Notes under the pieces: model-generated
Seen by the model: only the letters and a program-made list of their open reading frames with translations
What the model was told of the DNA's origin: nothing
Databases searched by the model: none
Translations under genes and position numbers: made by a program
Part shown: piece after piece, positions 50,038 through 60,100 of the stretch
How positions within the stretch are numbered: position 1 is the first letter of the stretch
Layout of the letters: every line of letters starts with the position of its first letter
Assembly (NCBI RefSeq): GCF_028476545.1
Contig: NW_026731825.1
Span: 33,501 to 97,500, forward strand
Length of the DNA: 64,000 nucleotides
Source of the DNA: Physella acuta
Lineage: Eukaryota > Mollusca > Gastropoda > Physidae
Direction of reading: 5' to 3'

Positions 50038-50260
50038 TCATCGCGCGCCAAAACGAGGCTCCGCGGCAAATCTCGGAATTCCCAAACCTTTCGGGCCAGT
50101 TAGCGAGATCTCTGGCTCCCGTGTGACGTTAAGTCGTCTGTCACGGCCTTCTATACTGGGCGGATAATACAATAATCCCCCCACTAGAAAGAGTTCTAGC
50201 ATATTTTCATTTAATTCCTCCGGGAGCTGAGCGTCCACTTTCGACAGCACTTTTTAACCT
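50038..50260 (-). other. GC- and CpG-rich block with a 70-codon minus-strand frame
   Basis: The block is much richer in CpG than its AT-rich flanks. The minus frame has ordinary composition (ELNENMLELF, REPEISLTGPKGLG, PRFAAEPRFGAR) but begins at a GTG and matches no family I know. It could be an old exon, a piece of an unknown repeat or chance. Confidence 0.25.
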
Positions 50261-50744
50261 CTTTGCACGGAAAATAGTTTTCCGTTTCTCTATAAAGATG
50301 TCAGACCCAGCGTACCGGAATGTGGTGGACGGTGACAGCTCAAAGCCAATACCCCCCCCCCCCCCCCACACACACACCACCCCACACATCGCAACGTTAC
50401 CATACGTTCAATTTTGTTTTTTAAAGAACATTTAATCTTCAGACTAAAAACAACTGGGAACGTCCGACTGAGTAGGAAATATGGAAAAAGGGTAAGTTTC
50501 AGTAGTTGATAAGCTAGATTAATCTCCTTGGGAGATAACGGGCATTTACAAAAATAGAAGTCTTAAGGTAAGCGGATGAGTGACTGTATTAAGGTAACAT
50601 GGGGATGAATATATGAGATTGTTACTGTAAAGGTGAGATATAGGTGTAAATGGCTGGGGAGTGGAATATTACTGAACAGAGGAATCTTGAGGGATGTAAC
50701 AGCGGCCCATACTCCACTTTGACAAAAAATTATAGCAGGTCAAC
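50261..50744. other. No recognised feature
   Basis: A C run with CACACA lies near 50352-50385. Nothing else was recognised. Confidence 0.55.
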
Positions 50745-50965
50745 GGCAATAGCCGGTCCTACAAAGCTGGTGTTTTAGAACCCCTGTCTACGGTCATTAG
50801 CCGGCCCTACAAAGCTGGTGTTTTAGAACCCCTGTCGACGGTCATTAGCCGGCCCTACAAAGCTGGTGTTTTAGAACCCCTGTCTACGGGCCCAGCTGAT
50901 CCTACAAAGCTGGTGTTTTAGAACCCCTGTCTAAGGGCCCAGCCGGTCCTACAAAGCTAAGAAAA
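50745..50965 (+). repeat. Minisatellite, 48-bp unit, about 4.5 copies
   Basis: CAAAGCTGGTGTTTTAGAAC recurs at 50762, 50810, 50858, 50904 and (shortened) 50952, mostly 48 bp apart, with CATTAGCCGG between. Confidence 0.93.
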
Positions 50966-51192
50966 AAAAATTCAACAAGAGCTGTGTGGATATACACGAG
51001 TTTGCTACAAGAGAAATCAATGGTGTTTGCCGGCATTTGCCGGTTAGGCATTTGCCGGTTAGAATATCGGTCAAGAAAACATGACACCGCTATTAACCTT
51101 TATAAAACTGTCTGTCAAAATGGACGAAGGAGCGTTTTGATAAAGTACAGTGTATTTCGGACGGAACGACCAGATTTTTTTATCGTTTTTAT

Positions 51193-51620
51193 TTGTTGTT
51201 GTAGATGTTGTCGTGGTTTTCGATGTTGTTCATGTTGTTGTTCATGTTGTTGTGGTCGATTGTTTTTTTGTGGTTGTTGTGGTTGCGGTTGTCGAGGTTG
51301 TCGTGGTTGTCGATGTTGTTGATGTTGCTGTTGTGGTTGATGTGGTTGTGGCTGCCGACGTTGTTACGGTTGTCGATGTTGTTGTGGTTGCCGATGGTGT
51401 TGTCGTTGTTGATGTAATTGTTGTTGTTGGCGGTTGATGCTGTTGTTGGGTGTTGTGGTTGTTGTTGTTGATGGTGATGATAATGATGATGTTGTTGTTG
51501 ATAATGATGATGATGTCATTATTGTTGATAATGATGTTGTTGTTAATGTTGTTGTTAGTGATGTTGTTGTGGTTGTCGATGTTGTTGTGGTTGTCGATGT
51601 TGTTGTTGTTGTATGACCAA
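51193..51620 (+). repeat. (GTT)n-rich trinucleotide repeat
   Basis: GTTGTTGTGGTT, GATGTTGTT and GATGATGATG words fill about 430 bp. The 3-bp period keeps several frames open on both strands as Val/Asp, Leu or Thr-rich runs. I do not call these genes. Confidence 0.92.
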
Positions 51621-52599
51621 CTATTTTAATCAACGGTCAGACTATTTTTTTTATCCTCATAATCCTTAAATTTTTAATCACCAATTATTTTTGATTAATA
51701 ATCAACAATTTTCGCTTGACAACCGTATTTTAATGACTTCGCCAATACGACCTTGTTTTGTTGTTTATCCTTTAGCATACATAACTTTAAAATACTAGTT
51801 TACACCCTTATACAACTAGGTAAACATATTTCACATTGTGAACTTTGTACAGTTTCAATGCTTCAATCATTGTGTTCATGAACCAATCAAAACAACACAT
51901 GCAATTTCTGAACAAAGCGTAGCACGTTTCACAAAGTTGTCAACAATTAGCCTTTAATGAAAAACTTTTTTTCTTCACGAACTAGTATCAAATGTATTTT
52001 TCCAAAATGCATAATAGATAGATATTTACATGAAAGATCTATATCTACCTCCTAATACAATATCGAGGATTTATTATTAAATAATGTGCCAAACGTGGAG
52101 GACAATACCACACCAAAGTAGTCAATATAATTAGTTAATTATGCATGTATCACCCACCATAAACTTTACACTAAACCGTTTACTTACTCTAACCCTAGTC
52201 CTAACTTGAAATTTCAGCATAACTAACTATCGTTAGTCCGAATTCCAACTCAAGTAGTTGTGTATAGATAATCGATAAAAGCAATTTAGATTACATTTCC
52301 TTATTGATTATTATCAACAGGTGCTCTTCGATGAAATGTTTGTATTGGGAAACAGAGATAAAACGTCTTTTTATTACAAAATGTTGTCGAATTGGACATA
52401 GAGTATCTGTGCCTCGGTGAACGAACGCTTCATTGTTCGAATTAAGTTTGAGTATTATTATACTTGAGGTACCACTGTTTTTGTTTTAGGGTTAATGTTT
52501 TTATTTTACTGATAAGTGATATGGTTAGGACGACAATATACAGGTGAGTGGGGAATACGTTTATTAGATATGTGATATATAGAGCAAAGGGTTTTAGAA
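51621..52599. other. AT-rich stretch, nothing recognised
   Basis: No gene, RNA or repeat was recognised here. Confidence 0.55.
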
Positions 52600-52870
52600 A
52601 GAGGAATATTGGGCTTGAGGAATAGGGCTAGTTTGTTTGAAATAGAGGGCTATTGGTCGAAAATACGGGCTATTGGGTTTGAGAAATAGGGCTAGTTTGT
52701 TTGAGTAAGAGGGCTATTGGTCGAAAAAATAGGCTATTGGTTTTGAGAAATAGGGCTAGTTTGTTTGAGAAAGAGGGCTATTGGTCGAGATTATGGGCTA
52801 TTGGTTCTGAGAAATAGGGCTAGTTTGAGAAAGAGGGATATGGGTCGATTGGGCATGAGAAATGGGTTAG
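52600..52870 (+). repeat. Minisatellite, 64-bp unit, about 4 copies
   Basis: AATAGGGCTAG recurs at 52621, 52685, 52749 and 52813, exactly 64 bp apart, with AGAGGGCTATTGGTCGA between. Confidence 0.94.
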
Positions 52871-53577
52871 AGTTATATCACCAAGGAGCTTAAGAAAGGA
52901 CTTATTGGCTTGTCAAAGAGAGCCTTTATCTAGTTCTCCCTGGAACTGTCCAATTTTTGTATTAGGCAAGACAAAAACAAGTTCATTTAAAACACTTGCC
53001 AAAAAATGGCCGCTTATGCTCATTAGCTAATTTTTTAAAACGAAATTGCTTTCCGTTCAACCATCAAGAAAACGTCAAGTAATTTGAAGCCATCTCAATC
53101 AGTCTTAATCAAGACCCATTACCCATTTTCCACGAGCTGATCCATGTCAAATAAACATTATTCCTGTTATTAAGATGTGATTGCCAAATCGAAAAAATCT
53201 TTGATTAACACGTAATTTCTTTCCAATGCATACTTAACTTAAGTAATATATGCTATTAAATTTATTTTAAAGGACAATAGTTTAATACAAGAAAATAGAA
53301 ATCGATTATATAATGATGACTTCTTTATTATTATTATTTTTTTGCCTATCTTAATAGATCGGATTATGGCAACTTAGAAAATTGGAGTTTAAATTGCGGT
53401 AATTGTCCAGTTGTCAATTATGGTCTTGTTTTTCGATTCTTGAGGTTTCGTGGCTATTGCGGGTCCATGAGCCCACTCAGCTAATATAAATACCCAACCC
53501 ACATCTGGACAAACCAAACTAGGAATTCTTGTACTTTTTACACAATCTCTTCCTCTACCAATAAAACAAATGAAATC

Positions 53578-53580
<3 letters not shown>
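52871..53580. other. AT-rich stretch, nothing recognised
   Basis: No gene, RNA or repeat was recognised here. Confidence 0.55.

Positions 53581-53611
<31 letters not shown>
53581..53611. repeat. (CA)n microsatellite
   Basis: About 15 CA units. Confidence 0.9.
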
Positions 53612-53612
<1 letters not shown>

Positions 53613-53968
53613 TACACGTGCGCGCGCTACAGATGTTGGCGGATATTAATCTTCTCAAAGTACAAACTCCAACTCCTTGTGTAGTCCGAAAATATTCCCA
53701 AAGCCGTTAGAGATCGATGGTAGTATTGTTGGAAAAAAAATCAATTTTCTTTTCACAATTTTGACGATTGTTAATACTCTAAAAATGGATTTTCCCCATT
53801 GTTCCGAAAATATAAAAGGATTTTTCCAATTTGCTAAAAATAGAAAAGCAGTGCTTCCCTATTTATAGGTGCTCGTTTCAATCTAGTTGTGTATTTTAGG
53901 GCTCATTTTGCACTTAACTCTAACCATAGCTAAATTTTGAACTAAAGTGGTGATTTACAAACATGGAA
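53612..53968. other. AT-rich stretch, nothing recognised
   Basis: A 63-codon frame at 53677-53868 has no motif. Confidence 0.55.
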
Positions 53969-53969
53969 T

Positions 53970-54066
<97 letters not shown>
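53969..54066. repeat. (TA)n microsatellite
   Basis: About 48 TA units with one interruption near the right edge. Confidence 0.94.
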
Positions 54067-54480
54067 GACTACATCACAATAGGACTACATTAAAAAAATA
54101 TTCTAGTAATAGTTACTAGTCGCTTACATTGGTCCAAATAGGAATACATCACAATTCGTCAAGAAGGACTGCATCACAATTGTTCTGCTAGGACTATATC
54201 GATTGTCCAATTAGAATTGTCAGTAAGACTACATTATAAAACTATCCGAGTAGGACATCACAGTTGTTCTATTAGGACTGCACAAAATTGCCCGAAAAGA
54301 AATATGTCACAATTTTACGAATAGGACTACATTACAGAAATATCCGAAAAATATTATATTGCATTTGTTGAGTAGGACTATATCACAATTGTCCGAGTAT
54401 GGCGACACTTCCATTTGTCCGGTTAGGATCACAACACTTTTGTCCGAGTATGAACCTTTCCCTTGACTATCCAAATTAGG
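54067..54480 (+). repeat. Decayed tandem repeat, roughly 25-30-bp unit
   Basis: AGGACTACATCACAATTGTC-like words recur irregularly (for example near 54080, 54140, 54165, 54320 and 54375). Many copies are scrambled. Confidence 0.75.
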
Positions 54481-55239
54481 ATCCCGACTGCACGTAAAAC
54501 TACGCGTACACATTTTTTTTTTAAAGCAACTAACGACCAACTCGGATATCAAAAACCGGAAATATTTAGCTCTTTTGTCCGGGTTTCGACTTTACTCTGG
54601 TCGTAGAGAGAATAGCACTTCACAGGAAAAGTCGTAAATACATTATGTACCCCTCCCCCAACACACACACACACACACACAAATCGTAAAGCTACCCACG
54701 TCGTATGCTTACACCCCCTCCCCCCTCCACCCCCACCCATGTAATCTCGAACAGAGTGTGAGTACTTTAAACAAGGTTCACGCGCGGTAACTCATGCAAG
54801 TAATACACTCAGTCTTCTCCCCTTGTTCGTTAATTTATTTTCGAACTCCCTACCCACAACACTATTTTCTTTTTTTTTTTCGTTTTTTTTTTGGTTCTTA
54901 GTTTTCAATGGGTACTAAAAATAGACGTAATGCAAAAACTAATATTTTGTTGACAGAAAATTGAGAAAAACAATTCTGAAATTACTCTAGATACTGTGAT
55001 GGGGAATTAGTTTGCAGAAAAAATATTTTTTTTTTAAATGTGTGGTTTAATTTGGTGCTGATAGATTTTTGTTACGACCTGTTATTACAGAATATAATAA
55101 GAGAAATTAATATAGAAATAAGGTTAAGCGTTCCCAACTTCTAAACATATCTTGGCAATACAGTTATTATTACATTTTATTTAATTTATAAAACCTACAT
55201 TAATTGACTTATTTATAAAACCTACATAAGTCAATGAAT
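54481..55239. other. AT-rich stretch with a short C-rich patch
   Basis: CACACA and C runs lie near 54655-54735. No gene was recognised. Confidence 0.55.
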
Positions 55240-55512
55240 GGGACGGCGTGGCCTAGCGGTACAGAGCTAGACTGCTAACCCTAAAGTCTCGAGTTCAAAT
55301 CCGAGTTCAAATCAATTGAACGTCCCTGAGTCCACCAAGCTCTGATGGGTACCTAACTCACGTTAAGGGAAACAAAAGCGGCTGGGCATAATACTGACCA
55401 CATTATCCCTTCATATGCAGAGGTCAATGAATCAGATGTCCCGCTAGAATCAGATGAACTCTACTTCATTTGCCCCATGTGTCTTGGGCACGAACGGGAC
55501 TAAGAAGAATAA
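55240..55512 (+). repeat. tRNA-headed SINE, best full-length copy
   Basis: Head GGACGGCGTGGCCTAGCGGT with A box, B-box-like GAGTTCAAATCCGAG, core CGTCCCTGAGTCCACCAAGC and GGGTACCTAACTCACGTTAA, then GCGGCTGGGCATAATACTGA, TTCATATGCAGAGGTCAATG and an extended tail with GAACTCTACTTCATTTGCCC and GTGTCTTGGGCACGAACGGG. It serves as the reference for the other copies. Confidence 0.92.
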
Positions 55513-55949
55513 AAAGACTTAGCCTATTAAGTTCTAAAACTGAAAAAAAAAACGTAATAGTGGTGGCTTTAAAGACAATTAGGTTAAATCGTATTAAAAA
55601 AAAAAACAAAAAAAAAACCAAATAGACCTAGATGAGTCTAGAAAATGTGTTCCAATAGAGAATTCTTGGCACATGCCTCTGTTATTTTTTAAACTCAGGT
55701 TTTATCGATACAGAGCTGCGGAATAAACGCTAGTGTACCTGGTGACCCCTGACCCCCGCTACGCCTCGGGTAATTAACCGTCTTAACAAGCAAGGCTTAA
55801 ACAAAAAAACAAAACAAAAAACCATTAGCGGGGTTAAGGAGGATCCACTTATAGAAAACACGGGGTTAAAACACTTTTAGGGAGCTGATGGCCTTTTGGG
55901 TAGGTGAAGTAGAGTACATCGGTTTTTTTTTTCAACAATTTAAATTTAG
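55513..55949. other. No recognised feature
   Basis: A-rich patches near 55540 and 55595-55620. Nothing was recognised. Confidence 0.5.
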
Positions 55950-55950
55950 T

Positions 55951-55987
55951 TGGGTACCCATTAGAGCTGAGCGAACCCATGAACGTT
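55951..55987 (-). repeat. Small SINE core fragment
   Basis: TGGGTACCCATTAGAGCTGA and GCGAACCCATGAACG match the inverted SINE core over about 37 bp. Confidence 0.55.
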
Positions 55988-56006
55988 ATTTATGACTCGG
56001 TGTAAC

Positions 56007-56198
56007 CAGTGTTTCTTCCCAGGCATCTCTTCGGGGGTGCTCAGCCCACCCCCCCCCAGATGAAATGGAATTTATATTGAAAATATATACTTTTAACACA
56101 GTTCCCCCGAAAATTTTAGTCCGCCCCCCCCCTAAATTTCAAGTGCCCCCCCCCCCCCCCCCCCAAAAAAAAAAAAAGAAAGTTTAGAAGAAACACTG
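56007..56198 (-). mobile_element. G-tract MITE, inverted, with target duplication
   Basis: CAGTGTTTCTTCCCAGGCAT at the left and GTTTAGAAGAAACACTG at the right. Flanks GGTGTAAC (55999-56006) and GGTGTAAT (56199-56206) agree at 7 of 8. Relative to the 37876 copy the order is reversed (GATGAAATGGAATTTATATT first, then GTCCGCC and C runs). Confidence 0.9.
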
Positions 56199-56458
56199 GG
56201 TGTAATGAACTGCGTCCACGCAGTATTTTTTTTATTTCATGCCCGGAAGTTGAACATCTTAATCGTGCTCTTTATCCACGTGACCACGCCAGTGGTTCCC
56301 CTGGGATACTGGTAAACCCTTGAAGTGAGGGTAGGGAGGGGGTGGGGGTTCTAGTTAACTCTATAAGACTATTCAATAACGTCAATAGCAACACACATGA
56401 ATCATAACCCGCATGTACCAACAGACAATATAAAAGCCTTAATCTCAGTGACTTTAAG

Positions 56459-56707
56459 CAGTGGCGTAGCAAGGTCGGGTGTCACCCGGTGCTGCACTTA
56501 ATGATGTCACCCCCCAGAGGCGTAGCGACGCTTCTCGGGGACAAAATTTCAAATTTTCAAATTGCACCCCCCCCCCCTTCAAACTTCCGATTTGCACCCC
56601 CCTCAATTTTTAGATTTGCACCGCCCCTCAAGTTTTTGCCTTGGTGTCACCCCCCTAAATGGTGTCACCCGGTGCCGTCTGCACCCCCCCCCCTCGCTAC
56701 GCCTCTG
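56459..56707 (+). mobile_element. Composite hAT-type MITE, copy 2
   Basis: Left end CAGTGGCGTAGCAAGG; right end CTCGCTACGCCTCTG. ACTTTAAG flanks both sides exactly (56451-56458 and 56708-56715). It contains an internal hAT-like start, CAGAGGCGTAGCGACG near 56515, and the GGTGTCACCC word twice. It is the reverse complement, in layout, of the copy at 32094-32372. Confidence 0.93.
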
Positions 56708-56715
56708 ACTTTAAG

Positions 56716-57125
56716 TATAAAGAACTAGAAGAGGCGGTTGTCTATTTAAAATTAGATCCGCTGTGCTAGACAGACTTTAGACACAATGAAAATTATTTTC
56801 GGATACATTTTCGTTACATTCAAGTTAAACTTTGATGTAAATGTATACGGGTATCACGTGATAGAGTGTATTGACCTGACTTGGAATAGCCTTATTAATC
56901 ATCTGATGTGTTCATTTTTAGCCGAGCTTAAATTTACATTTAATTTTGTGGGCGCGGCGAGACGGGTCAGCCTGCTCTATGGAGGGGAAAGTAAGTGGGC
57001 GGGTGGGGGGGGGAGAGGGGGAGGGGCGGGGGGGGGGGGAGGGGCGGGGGGGGTCATGTTGGTTGAAGATGTGACGTTAGAGATACTGATGGGTGCAACG
57101 TGACCCAAGTAGTACATGGAAACTA
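56716..57125. other. Non-coding, with a G-rich run
   Basis: Bases 57000-57055 are almost all G with A and C breaks. Nothing coding was recognised. Confidence 0.55.
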
Positions 57126-60100
57126 GGGTCATCCTGGTATGTGGGGAGGGGGGAGGGGACTAAGTATATTGTTTGTTGTGGTCGGTCTGTCTGGTATGTG
57201 GGGTCAGCCTGGTATTTGAGGGGTAAGTCTATTCAGGGTCAGTCTGGTATTTGGGGGGTAAGTCTACTGGGGTCAGCCTGGTATTTGAGGGGTAAGTCTA
57301 TTCAGGGTCAGTCTGGTATTTAGGGGGTAAGTCTACTGGGGTCAGCCTGGTATTTGAGGGGTAAGTCTATTCAGGGTCAGTCTGGTATTTGAGGGGTAAG
57401 TCTACTGGGGTCAGTCTGGTATTTGAGGGGTAAGTCTATTCAGGGTCAGTCTGGTATTTGAGGGGTAAGTCTACTGGGGTCAGTCTGGTATTTGAGGGGT
57501 AAGTCTACTGGGGTCAGCCTGGTATTTGAGGGGTAAGTCTACTGGGGTCAGCCTGGTATTTGAGGGGTAAGTCTACTGGGGTCAGCCTGGTATTTGGGGG
57601 GTAAGTCTACTGGGGTCAGCCTGGTATTTGAGGGGTAAGTCTACTGGGGTCAGCCTGGTATTTGAGGGGTAAGTCTACTGGGGTCAGTCTGGTATTTGAG
57701 GGGTAAGTCTACTGGGGTCAGTCTGGTATTTGAGGGGTAAGTCTATTCAGGGTCAGTCTGGTATTTGAGGGGTAAGTCTACTGGGGTCAGTCTGGTATTT
57801 GAGGGGTAAGTCTACTGGGGTCAGTCTGGTATTTGGGGGGTAAGTCTACTGGGCTCAGCCTGGTATTTGAGGGGTAAGTCTATTCAGGGTCAGTCTGGTA
57901 TTTGAGGGGTAAGTCTACTGGGGTCAGTCTGGTATTTGAGGGGTAAGTCTACTGGGGTCAGCCTGGTATTTGAGGGGTAATTCTACTGGGGTCAGCCTGG
58001 TATTTGAGGGGTAAGTCTACTGGGGTCAGCCTGGTATTTGGGGGGTAAGTCTACTGGGGTCAGCCTGGTATTTGAGGGGTAAGTCTACTGGGGTCAGTCT
58101 GGTATTTGAGGGGTAAGTCTACTGGGGTCAGTCTGGTATTTGAGGGGTAAGTCTACTGGGGTCAGTCTGGTATTTGGGGGGTAAGTCTACTGGGCTCAGC
58201 CTGGTATTTGAGGGGTAAGTCTACTGGGGTCAGCCTGGTATTTGAGGGGTAAGTCTACTGGGGTCAGCCTGGTATTTGAGGGGTAAGTCTATTCAGGGTC
58301 AGTCTGGTATTTGGGGGTAAGTCTACTGGGGTCAGCCTGGTATTTGAGGGGTAAGTCTATTCAGGGTCAGTCTGGTATTTGGGGGGTAAGTCTACTGGGG
58401 TCAGCCTGGTATTTGAGGGGTAAGTCTATTCAGGGTCAGTCTGGTATTTGAGGGGTAAGTCTACTGGGGTCAGTCTGGTATTTGAGGGGTAAGTCTATTC
58501 AGGGTCAGTCTGGTATTTGAGGGGTAAGTCTACTGGGGTCAGTCTGGTATTTGAGGGGTAAGTCTACTGGGGTCAGCCTGGTATTTGAGGGGTAAGTCTA
58601 CTGGGGTCAGCCTGGTATTTGAGGGGTAAGTCTACTGGGGTCAGCCTGGTATTTGGGGGGTAAGTCTACTGGGGTCAGCCTGGTATTTGAGGGGTAAGTC
58701 TACTGGGGTCAGCCTGGTATTTGAGGGGTAAGTCTACTGGGGTCAGTCTGGTATTTGAGGGGTAAGTCTACTGGGGTCAGTCTGGTATTTGAGGGGTAAG
58801 TCTATTCAGGGTCAGTCTGGTATTTGAGGGGTAAGTCTATTCAGGGTCAGTCTGGTATTTGAGGGGTAAGTCTACTGGGGTCAGCCTGGTATTTGAGGGG
58901 TAAGTCTACTGGGGTCAGCCTGGTATTTGAGGGGTAAGTCTACTGGGGTCAGCCTGGTATTTGAGGGGTAAGTCTACTGGGGTCAGTCTGGTATTTGAGG
59001 GGTAAGTCTACTGGGTTCAGCCTGGTATTTGAGGGGTAAGTCTATTCAGGGTCAGTCTGGTATTTGAGGGGTAAGTCTACTGGGGTCAGCCTGGTATTTG
59101 AGGGGTAAGTCTACTGGGGTCAGCCTGGTATTTGAGGGGTAAGTCTACTGGGGTCAGCCTGGTATTTGAGGGGTAAGTCTACTGGGGTCAGTCTGGTATT
59201 TGAGGGGTAAGTCTATTCAGGGTCAGTCTGGTATTTGAGGGGTAAGTCTACTGGGGTCAGTCTGGTATTTGAGGGGTAAGTCTACTGGGGTCAGTCTGGT
59301 ATTTGAGGGGGTAAGTCTATTCAGGGTCAGTCTGGTATTTGAGGGGTAAGTCTACTGGGGTCAGTCTGGTATTTGAGGGGTAAGTCTACTGGGGTCAGTC
59401 TGGTATTTGGGGGTAAGTCTACTGGGGTCAGCCTGGTATTTGAGGGGTAAGTCTACTGGGGTCAGCCTGGTATTTGAGGGGTAAGTCTACTGGGGTCAGT
59501 CTGGTATTTGAGGGGTAAGTCTACTGGGTTCAGCCTGGTATTTGAGGGGTAAGTCTATTCAGGGTTAGTCTGGTATTTGAGGGGTAAGTCTACTGGGGTC
59601 AGCCTGGTATTTGAGGGGTAAGTCTACTGGGGTCAGCCTGGTATTTGAGGGGTAAATCTACTGGGGTCAGCCTGGTATTTGAGGGGTAAGTCTACTGGGG
59701 TCAGCCTGGTATTTGAGGGGTAAGTCTATTCAGGGTCAGTCTGGTATTTGAGGGGTAAGTCTACTGGGGTCAGTCTGGTATTTGAGGGGTAAGTCTACTG
59801 GGGTCAGTCTGGTATTTGGGGGGTAAGTCTACTGGGGTCAGCCTGGTATTTTAGGGGTAAGTCTATTCAGGGTCAGTCTGGTATTTGAGGGGTAAGTCTA
59901 CTGGGGTCAGTCTGGTATTTAAGGGGTAAGTCTACTGGGGTCAGCATGGTATTTGAGGGGTAAGTCTATTCAGGGTCAGCCTGGTATTTGAGGGGTAAGT
60001 CTACTGGGGTCAGCCTGGTATTTGAGGGGTAAGTCTATTCAGGGTCAGTCTGGTATTTGAGGGGTAAGTCTACTGGGGTCAGCCTGGTATTTGAGGGGTA

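Noticed and set aside
51150-51633. Val-, Leu-, Cys- and Thr-rich frames over the GTT repeat
   Set aside because: Frames on both strands are kept open by the 3-bp period alone.
55740-55775. CCGCTACGCCTCGG as a hAT terminus
   Set aside because: Does not end in CTG and has no partner or duplication.
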